From NCBI RefSeq assembly GCF_008085905.1, contig NZ_VSFF01000002.1:558001-622000 (forward strand): a stretch of 64,000 nt of DNA, given 5' to 3'. The notes under the pieces were generated by a model. The model was not told the origin of the DNA. It saw only the letters and a program-made list of their open reading frames with translations, and ran no database searches. This DNA comes from Actinomadura syzygii. Lineage in GTDB: Bacteria > Actinomycetota > Actinomycetes > Streptosporangiales > Streptosporangiaceae. Shown in pieces: positions 58,432-64,000 of the stretch; the first letter of the stretch is position 1; each line of letters begins with the position of its first letter. The position numbers were made by a program, and so were the translations under genes.

Positions 58432-59718
58432 TCAGCGTCCCGTCAGTCCGGCGAGGGCGGCGAGGAGCCGATCGACGTGCTCCTCGCTCGTGCCGATGCC
58501 GAGGCTGGCGCGGACGGCGGTGTCCCGGCCCCCTGCCGAGCACCCCGTGCCGTCCCCGTCCAGCAGATGCCGGACGAGGGGGTGGGCGCAGAACCTCCCG
58601 TCCCGGACGCCGACGCCGTACTCCTCGGACAGCGTAAGCGCCACGTCCGACGCGTTCCAGCCGTCCACGATGAACGACACGATCCCGACACGTGGCGCGC
58701 GGTCGCCCCACAGGGTCAGCTCCCGGACGGACGGCAGCTCCGCGACCCCCGCGCGGAGCCGTCCGAGGAGCGATTCCTCGCGGGCGCGGACCGCGTCCCA
58801 CGACCCGCTCAGCGTCTCGCAGGCGGCGGCCAGCGCGATCGCGCCCAGCACGTTCGGGGAGCCCGCCTCGTGCCGCTGCTCGGCGGACGCGGCCCAGCGG
58901 GTCGTCCGGCCGACGGACGCGCTCGCCCCGCCGCCCTTCAGGTACGGCTCGGCGGCGCGCAGCCAGTCCGCGCGCCCGGCGAGGACGCCGGTGCCGAACG
59001 GCGCGTACAGCTTGTGCCCGGAGAACGCGATGTAGTCGAGGCCGAGCGCCGTCATGTCCAGCGGCCGGTGCGGGACGAGCTGCGCCGCGTCCACCACGAT
59101 CCGCGCGCCGTTGCGGTGCGCGACCTTCGCCAGCTCCTCGACCGGCCACAGCTCGCCGGTGACGTTGGACGCGGCGGTGACGACGAGCAGCCGCGACCCG
59201 ATCGGCGACTCGCGCAGCGCCCGGTCGGCGGCGGAGACCGCCTCGGCCGCGGTGGCGGGCGCGGGCAGCCGCACGGCCCGCCGCCACGGCAGCAGGGAGG
59301 CGTGGTGCTCGGTCTCGAAGACGACGACGCTCGTCCCGCGCGGGACGGCGTGCGCGAGCAGGTTCATCGCGTCCGTCGTGTTGCGGGTGAACACGACCGC
59401 CGAGCGTCGCCACGCGCCGAGGAACGACCGGACGGCGTCCCGCGCGTCCTCGTACGCCCGCGTCGTCACCTGCGACGCGTACCCGGCGCCGCGGTGGACG
59501 CTGCTGTAGTACGGCAGCGCGCGGGTGACGGCCTCGTGCGCCGCCTCCAGACACGGCGCGCTCGCCGCGTAGTCGAGGTTGGCGTAGGGGACGTGTCCGC
59601 CGCCCTTCACGGGCACGGGGACGTCCGCGCCGATGATCCGGGGGATCGGGCGAACCCGGACCCCTTCGACGCGCGTCACAGCAGGAGTGATGGGGGAGGG
59701 GGCGAGCAGCGTGGACAC
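58432..59718 (-). CDS. Class-V aminotransferase/cysteine-desulfurase-like enzyme under SAM-IV riboswitch control
   Basis: 428 residues, PLP-dependent. Family marks: YANLDYAASAPCLEAAHEAV, FTRNTTDAMNLLAHAV, HHASLLPWRR, IVVDAAQLVPHRPLDM, and the PLP Lys in YIAFSGHKLYAPFGTG. It lacks the Cys-rich active loop of classical IscS but has a late GTGCSAGGRDTAVRASLG segment like SufS/CsdA-type loops. The GTG 59718 has GGAAGG 7 nt upstream; a longer reading frame upstream is the riboswitch read as protein and is rejected. A SAM-sensing leader implies a role in sulphur or methionine metabolism. Confidence 0.85.
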   Translation of the reverse strand: MSTLLAPSPITPAVTRVEGVRVRPIPRIIGADVPVPVKGGGHVPYANLDYAASAPCLEAAHEAVTRALPYYSSVHRGAGYASQVTTRAYEDARDAVRSFLGAWRRSAVVFTRNTTDAMNLLAHAVPRGTSVVVFETEHHASLLPWRRAVRLPAPATAAEAVSAADRALRESPIGSRLLVVTAASNVTGELWPVEELAKVAHRNGARIVVDAAQLVPHRPLDMTALGLDYIAFSGHKLYAPFGTGVLAGRADWLRAAEPYLKGGGASASVGRTTRWAASAEQRHEAGSPNVLGAIALAAACETLSGSWDAVRAREESLLGRLRAGVAELPSVRELTLWGDRAPRVGIVSFIVDGWNASDVALTLSEEYGVGVRDGRFCAHPLVRHLLDGDGTGCSAGGRDTAVRASLGIGTSEEHVDRLLAALAGLTGR

Positions 59719-59754
59719 ACCGGAGCCTTCCGGGTCAGGGACCCCGGGGAGTGG

Positions 59755-59875
59755 CCAGGGTCCGCGCTTGCCGGGACGCGGTACCGCGTCCGGCCAGGTC
59801 CTCACCCGGGGCACCCCATCGCGGACGAAGGGTTGCCGGCCAGCAAGCCGGGGCTTGACGCTGGCGCTCATGACC
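59755..59875 (-). ncRNA. SAM-IV riboswitch
   Basis: On the minus strand the leader begins GGTCATGAGCGCCAGCGTCA and continues with AAGCCCCGGCTTGCTGGCCG, GCAACCC, GGGGTGCCCCGGGTGAGGACC and GGCAAGCGCGGACC, near-identical to the conserved SAM-IV aptamer. P1 closes as GGTC/GACC, and the extra 3' hairpin (GGACGCGG/CCGCGTCC) of SAM-IV is present. A further hairpin (GGGTC/GACCC, about 59729-59744) next to the GGAAGG site could be the expression platform that hides it. High SAM should turn the downstream gene off. Confidence 0.9.
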
Positions 59876-59884
59876 TAATGCGGA

Positions 59885-59912
59885 ATTATATGCGGGTCTG
59901 GTCGGGGATCAA
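59885..59912 (-). promoter_or_regulatory. Sigma-70-type promoter of the SAM-IV transcript
   Basis: TTGATC, 16 nt, TATAAT on the minus strand, with the aptamer beginning 9 nt after the -10 hexamer, so the transcript starts almost at the first aptamer base. One of the few near-consensus promoters in the window. Confidence 0.7.
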
Positions 59913-59945
59913 GATGGCCGGACGGGGACCGAGTTGGAGGGTGCG

Positions 59946-60326
59946 ATGCGGTACGGGGTTGTTCGGGCGCTGGCGGCGGGCGTCGCCGCGCTCGGCGCGG
60001 CCGGCCTGCTGGGCGGATGCGGCGCGCTGGGCGGCGACTCCGGCAAGGTGTGCGACGACACCAGGCAGGCGTTCCAGCAGTACATCACGCAGGTGCGGAG
60101 CGTCCCCGCGGCGGAGCCCGCGCAGTGGCGGCAGGCGACGGAGAAGCTCGCCGGACGCCTGGACGCCCTGGCGAAGGACACCGGCGACAGCGACCTGCGC
60201 AAGGCCCTGAAGGCCGAGGCGGACCGGCTCCGCGCCGCCGCCCCGGCCGTCGGCGGCGGCGACGTCGCGCAGCTCGACACCGTGCTGAAGGAGACCCCGG
60301 CCAAGATCGGCAAAGCCTGCGACTGA
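59946..60326 (+). CDS. Small lipoprotein
   Basis: 126 residues with a lipoprotein signal: MRYGVVRALAAGVAALGAAG followed by LLGGC lipobox (Cys at about residue 24). The mature protein is helical and charged (TRQAFQQYITQVRSVPA, LAKDTGDSDLRKALKAEADRL) with a second Cys near each end that may form a disulphide. GGAGGG precedes the ATG. No family recognised. Confidence 0.75.
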   Translation: MRYGVVRALAAGVAALGAAGLLGGCGALGGDSGKVCDDTRQAFQQYITQVRSVPAAEPAQWRQATEKLAGRLDALAKDTGDSDLRKALKAEADRLRAAAPAVGGGDVAQLDTVLKETPAKIGKACD

Positions 60327-60354
60327 CCCGGCCGGGGCCCCGGTTCCCGCCGGG
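60327..60354. terminator. Weak convergent terminator
   Basis: CCCGGC/GCCGGG 6-bp stem in the 33-bp gap between the convergent lipoprotein and PBP genes. Confidence 0.3.
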
Positions 60355-60359
60355 CGGGG

Positions 60360-62933
60360 CTAGTCGTGCTGGGCGGGACGGCCGCCGCCCCCGCCGTCGC
60401 CCGGACCGTCGGTCGGTTCGCCGCCTCCGCCGTCGCCGCCGCCCCCGCCCGGCGGGGTGGGCAGCAGCGTCGGCAGGTCGGTGGGCGGGGTCGGCAGGTC
60501 GGGGCCCTCCGTCCCGTTGGACGGCGGCGGCTCCTCCGGCCCGGTCGAGGGCGGCTCGTCCGTCCCGCCGGGGCCGGTCGAGTCGGGCGGGGTGCCCCAG
60601 CCGCCGCCGGGCCGCATCGACGGCGACCCGAACGACTCGGGGTCGTAGCCCTTGATGTTGACCGCCTCGCTCATGTACGACCGCCAGATCTGCGCGGGGA
60701 GCTGCCCGCCGTACGCGCCGAAGCCCGGGATCTGGAGGGGCTTGCCGTCGCTGCGGAACATCGCCACCGACGTCGCCATCTGCGGGATGAAGCCGTTGAA
60801 CCAGATCGCGCGCCCCTGGTCGGTCGTGCCGGTCTTGCCCGCGACGTCGCGGCCGTCGGGGAGCTGCGCGCCCGTCCCGGTGCCGCCCTGGACGACCTGC
60901 TGCATCGCGTACGTCGCGTCCAGCGCGTTCTGCTCGCTCAGGGCCCGCTTGCCCTTCTCGCTGAACGTGCGCTTGTGGCCGCCGTCGTCGGTGACGGACT
61001 TCACCACGAACGGCGTCCGGTGCACGCCCTCGGCCGCGAACGTCGCGTAGACCCCCGCCTGCTGGACGGGATGCAGCGACACGACCCCGAGCGGGAACGT
61101 CGCCGCGGACCGCTGCGCCGCGTTCATCTGCGCCGCCGGGATGCCCATCTTCTCCGCCATCGCGGCGATCTTCTCGTTGCCGATGTCGCGGCCGAGGTTC
61201 ACGTAGGCGGTGTTGACGGAGTGCTCGGTCGCGGTGACGAGGTTGATCGTCCCGAAGTTCTCGCCGCTGTCGTTCTCGATGCGGGTGCCGTTGAAGTACT
61301 GCGGCGAACTGCCGTCGTAGGACGTGCTGAGGGACTTGCCGTCCTCCAGCGCGGCGGCCAGCGCGATCGGCTTGAACCCCGACCCGGCCTGCGCCCAGTC
61401 GCCGAACGCGCTGCTCAGCGCCTCGTCCAGGTAGCCGCGGCCGCCGTAGAACGCGAGGACCTGCCCGGTGGCCGGGTCGACCGACACCGCGCCCGTCCGG
61501 ATCTTCTTGCTCATCCCGCTCGGCGCGTTCTGCGCCACGGCCTGCTTCAGCGCGTCCATCAGCCGCCGGTCGAACGTCGTGGTGATCTTGAGGCCGCTGC
61601 GGTTGATCTCGTCCTCGCTGTAGCCGCGCCGCTCGACCAGCTCCTTCTTGGCCACGTTGACCATGTAGCCCTTCTGGCCCCTGAGGACGTCGGTGAGCCG
61701 TTCCTTGCGCGGCACGGGGAACGCCAGCGAGGCGGACTGGGCGGGGCTCAGCACGCGGTCCCTGACCATGTTGCCGAGGACCGAGTGCCAGCGCTGCTCG
61801 GCGTACCCGCGGCGCGCCCCGGTCGGGTCGGCGAAGTTGCTCGGCTGCTGGATCGCGGCGGCGAGGTAGGCGCCCTCGGCCGGGGTCAGCTCGGAGACGT
61901 CCTTGCCGTAGTACGCCTTGGCGGCGGCCTGCACGCCGTAGGCGTCGCGGCCGAAGTAGATGGTGTTGAGGTACTGCTCGAGGATCCAGTCCTTGTTCTT
62001 CTCGCGGCCGACCTTCAGGGAGACCATGATCTCCTTGAGCTTGCGGGTGACCGACCGCTCCTTGCCGATGCCGCCGTAGTAGTTGCGGACCATCTGCTGC
62101 GTGATCGTCGACCCGCCCTGGAGCTGCGAACCCGTCACCGTCGACCAGAGCGCCCGCGAGGTGCCCGAGACCGACACGCCCGGGTCGTCGTAGAAGCTGC
62201 GGTTCTCCGCGGCGATCACCGCGTCCCGGGTGCTCTTCGGGATCTTGTCGAGCTTGACCGACTCGCGGTTGACGCCGGTCTTCGCGATCTGCGTCTTGCC
62301 GTCGGAGTAGTAGAACGTCGGGCCCTGCGCGACCGCCTGCTCCTGCGGCGACGGGACGGGCGTGAGCAGGTACGCGATCGCGAACGCGCCGATGAAGAAG
62401 GCGATGAGGCCGAGCAGGGTGAACAGCGTCCGGCGGAGGAAGCGGCGCTTGCGGCTGCGCGGTTTGCGTGGCTTGCGCGGCCCCTTGCCGCCCGGGCCGC
62501 CGGGGCCTTCCGGGCCGCCACGTCCGCCGCCCGGGCCGTGCCCGGGCGGTTCTCCTGGGGTGGACGAGGCGGAAGACATGATCCTGGTATCTCCGTTCGG
62601 GGACGTCTCGACACGCGCGGCGCCCTCGTCGCCGGACGCCCGTCCCGCGGGCGGGCCGTCGTGGACGGCGTTATCGCCGTCCGCATCGACGTCGGTGGAA
62701 TCGCCGTCACCCCCGGCGGAGGCGTCCTCCGTGGGCGTCTTGTCGCCGTTCCGAGATATGTCGGCCTGGTCCGGGAATTCCGGGTCATGGGCGGTTTCTT
62801 CGGTGGGCGCGGTCAGCGTGGCGGGCGGGCCGCCGTCCCGTCCGACCTGCGGCGCCGCCTCGGCGCCCGGCCGGTCGGTTTCGGCGGGAGCGGTGTCCTC
62901 CGTGCCCTCCGCACCCTTTTCTGCGTTGCTCAC
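60360..62933 (-). CDS. Class A penicillin-binding protein (bifunctional)
   Basis: 857 residues. Long charged/Gly-Pro-rich cytosolic N-terminus, basic cluster and membrane helix (LFTLLGLIAFFIGAFAIAYLL). Glycosyltransferase 51 domain: AAENRSFYDDPGVSVSGTSRAL with the catalytic Glu, GGSTITQQMVRNYYGG, and KEIMVSLKVGREKNKDWILEQYLNTIYFGR. Transpeptidase: SxxK box AGSGFKP, SxN box SVNTAYV, and KTG box AGKTGTT. Extracellular tail is Pro/Gly/Ser-rich. It polymerises and cross-links peptidoglycan. GTG 62933 has GGGGGG upstream. Confidence 0.93.
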   Translation of the reverse strand: MSNAEKGAEGTEDTAPAETDRPGAEAAPQVGRDGGPPATLTAPTEETAHDPEFPDQADISRNGDKTPTEDASAGGDGDSTDVDADGDNAVHDGPPAGRASGDEGAARVETSPNGDTRIMSSASSTPGEPPGHGPGGGRGGPEGPGGPGGKGPRKPRKPRSRKRRFLRRTLFTLLGLIAFFIGAFAIAYLLTPVPSPQEQAVAQGPTFYYSDGKTQIAKTGVNRESVKLDKIPKSTRDAVIAAENRSFYDDPGVSVSGTSRALWSTVTGSQLQGGSTITQQMVRNYYGGIGKERSVTRKLKEIMVSLKVGREKNKDWILEQYLNTIYFGRDAYGVQAAAKAYYGKDVSELTPAEGAYLAAAIQQPSNFADPTGARRGYAEQRWHSVLGNMVRDRVLSPAQSASLAFPVPRKERLTDVLRGQKGYMVNVAKKELVERRGYSEDEINRSGLKITTTFDRRLMDALKQAVAQNAPSGMSKKIRTGAVSVDPATGQVLAFYGGRGYLDEALSSAFGDWAQAGSGFKPIALAAALEDGKSLSTSYDGSSPQYFNGTRIENDSGENFGTINLVTATEHSVNTAYVNLGRDIGNEKIAAMAEKMGIPAAQMNAAQRSAATFPLGVVSLHPVQQAGVYATFAAEGVHRTPFVVKSVTDDGGHKRTFSEKGKRALSEQNALDATYAMQQVVQGGTGTGAQLPDGRDVAGKTGTTDQGRAIWFNGFIPQMATSVAMFRSDGKPLQIPGFGAYGGQLPAQIWRSYMSEAVNIKGYDPESFGSPSMRPGGGWGTPPDSTGPGGTDEPPSTGPEEPPPSNGTEGPDLPTPPTDLPTLLPTPPGGGGGDGGGGEPTDGPGDGGGGGRPAQHD

Positions 62934-63092
62934 AAGCCCCCCGTGATTAATGCGTGACCGACGATACCTGAGGGGATCAGTGGGATGAGCCGCCCGTGAA
63001 CCTTCCCATGGCCTCCCATTAGGAGGACGGGCAATGCGGCGTCCCGGTTGTCGTGACGGACGTCGCATCGCCGGAATCCCCTGGAACGCCGA

Positions 63093-63121
63093 ACGGCGGG
63101 GACCCGCCGGGTCCCCGCCGT
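63093..63121 (-). terminator. Terminator of the FKBP gene
   Basis: A 13-bp perfect stem (ACGGCGGGGACCC and complement) with loop GCC, 46 bp beyond the FKBP stop codon. Confidence 0.65.
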
Positions 63122-63166
63122 CCTGTGGCCGCGCGGCGGTCTCGTGTCACCGCCGGGCCGTACGGC

Positions 63167-64000
63167 TCACTTCTTGAGCTTGGCGAGAATGTCCACCACG
63201 AAGACGAGGGTGTCGGTGCCCTTGATCGCGGGCGGGCTGCCCTTCTTGCCGTAGCCGTCCTCCGGCGGGACGACGAGCAGCACCCGGCTGCCGACCTTCG
63301 CTCCGGTCAGGCCCTTGTCGAAGCCGGGGATGGTGCCCCCGGTGCCGATCGGGAACTTGGCGGGGGAGCCGCCGGCCTTGAAGCTGGAGTCGAACTCCTT
63401 GCCGGTGTTCCAGATCGTGCCCTGGTAGTTGACGATCGCCTCGTCGCCCTTGGCGAGCGCCGGGCCCGTCCCCTCGACGAGGGTCTTGATCTGGAGCTTG
63501 TCCGGGGCCTTCTTGTCGGGGACCGTCACCTTCGGGGCCTTGCCGGCGCCCTTGTCCTCGACCTTCGGCAGGCTCTTGTCGTCGAGCGGCTTCGCCGTCC
63601 CCTGCGGGCCGGGGTTCTTGTGGAGGACCGCCTGGACGTCCACCACGAACACCACCCAGTCGGTCTTGGTCAGCCCGAGCTGCGTGCCCTGTTCGCCGAA
63701 GCCCTGCGACGGCGGGATCTGCAGCACCACCCGGCTGCCGGACTTCTGGCCGATCATCCCCTGGTCGAAGCCCTTGATGCCGCTCTTGCCGACGGTGAGC
63801 GGCTGCGTCCCCTGGCCCTGCGCCTCCTGCTTGTAGGACGACCCGAGCTGCTTGCTCTTGCTCTTCTTGGAGCTGTCGTCCTCGTCCTTGTCCTTGGACC
63901 ACTGGTAGAAGACGTACTTGACGTAGAGCGTGTCGCCGTCCGCGATGGGGGTGCCGTCGCCCGCGATGGGCGCGGTGACCTTGCGACCGCCCTCGGGAGA
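63167..64000 (-). CDS. Double FKBP-type peptidyl-prolyl isomerase (C-terminal part)
   Basis: The frame is open to the right edge of the window; 277 residues are visible and the N-terminus is outside. Two FKBP domains: the first (GKSGIKGFDQGMIGQKSGSRVVLQIPPSQGFGE, ... DWVVFVVDVQAVL) and the second (TLVEGTGPALAKGDEAIVNYQGTIWNTGKEFDSSF, IPGFDKGLTGAKVGSRVLLVVPPEDGYGKKG, DTLVFVVDILAKLKK). Both keep the GFD/VP-x-GYG pattern. A Lys-rich linker joins them. Double-domain secreted FKBPs in actinomycetes fold exported proteins; a signal peptide cannot be checked here. A strong terminator follows. Confidence 0.88.
   Translation of the reverse strand, partial: SPEGGRKVTAPIAGDGTPIADGDTLYVKYVFYQWSKDKDEDDSSKKSKSKQLGSSYKQEAQGQGTQPLTVGKSGIKGFDQGMIGQKSGSRVVLQIPPSQGFGEQGTQLGLTKTDWVVFVVDVQAVLHKNPGPQGTAKPLDDKSLPKVEDKGAGKAPKVTVPDKKAPDKLQIKTLVEGTGPALAKGDEAIVNYQGTIWNTGKEFDSSFKAGGSPAKFPIGTGGTIPGFDKGLTGAKVGSRVLLVVPPEDGYGKKGSPPAIKGTDTLVFVVDILAKLKK

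Noticed and set aside
56054..59035. A 993-codon open frame on the plus strand opposite the SseB-repeat gene
   Set aside because: Composition is Arg/Gly/Asp-rich with no family motifs, and the minus strand carries a clear repeat protein. In GC-rich DNA the antisense third frame stays open.
59719..59871. An N-terminal extension of the aminotransferase gene up to 59871
   Set aside because: This segment is the SAM-IV aptamer; translation as protein is incidental and the GGAAGG-preceded GTG at 59718 is the real start.
60366..62957. An 863-codon open frame opposite the penicillin-binding protein
   Set aside because: Antisense shadow; the minus strand has full glycosyltransferase and transpeptidase motifs.

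Overview
The window is high-GC actinobacterial DNA. Supporting traits are GTG and TTG starts, dense 4-bp start/stop overlaps, a SAM-IV riboswitch, a SARP regulator, ECF41-type and membrane-tethered sigma factors, and a clpP-clpP-popR module. A filamentous actinomycete of the Actinomadura/Streptosporangiales type fits best, but that is inference; no rRNA or marker gene is present to fix it.

Layout. 1-3.4 kb: the 3' end of cydD with cydC (cytochrome bd assembly exporter), then tRNA-Lys. 3.4-10.2 kb: a LuxR-type response regulator, a small GTPase with a 65-residue helical partner, an MFS drug exporter facing an ECF41-type sigma factor, a DUF574-type methyltransferase facing a P-loop kinase. 10.2-13.7 kb: a two-component system divergent from an ABC exporter. 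13.7-17.9 kb: one giant membrane NTPase with an N-terminal NACHT module and a C-terminal KAP module. 18.1-24.4 kb: three small secreted proteins, a berberine-bridge-type flavoprotein and a SARP-AAA regulator.

24.4-38.5 kb looks like accessory DNA: an ArsR/SRPBCC/RibD-like cassette, a dehydrogenase remnant, a full arsenic locus (ArsI-like lyase, ArsR, Acr3, ArsC, a second ArsR, ArsM), a secreted metalloprotease-like protein, a luciferase-like/three-helix-bundle ORF, an acyl-CoA synthetase, a phosphoesterase, and a secreted barnase-type RNase with its barstar.

38.7-45.7 kb: two clpP paralogues, the second lacking its catalytic Ser, with a PopR/ClgR-like regulator that ends in the ssrA-like residues YALAA and a perfect TCTGCC-N3-GGCAGA palindrome in front; tRNA-His; oligoribonuclease; a flavin-binding protein facing a MocR regulator; an amidase-like protein; a phosphotransferase. 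45.7-51.8 kb: two tandem proteins that fuse an ECF sigma factor, a zinc anti-sigma-like motif, one membrane helix and an extracellular domain, then a membrane-anchored solute-binding/VWA protein. 52.4-64 kb: an rRNA/tRNA methyltransferase, a surface-type protein, an SseB-repeat protein overlapping a small partner gene, a SAM-IV riboswitch in front of a class-V aminotransferase, a lipoprotein, a class A PBP and the C-terminal part of a double FKBP.

Standout candidates for new biology are the NACHT-KAP protein, the twin sigma/anti-sigma/sensor fusions, the Ser-less ClpP with its PopR circuit, and the SseB-repeat protein with its overlapping partner.
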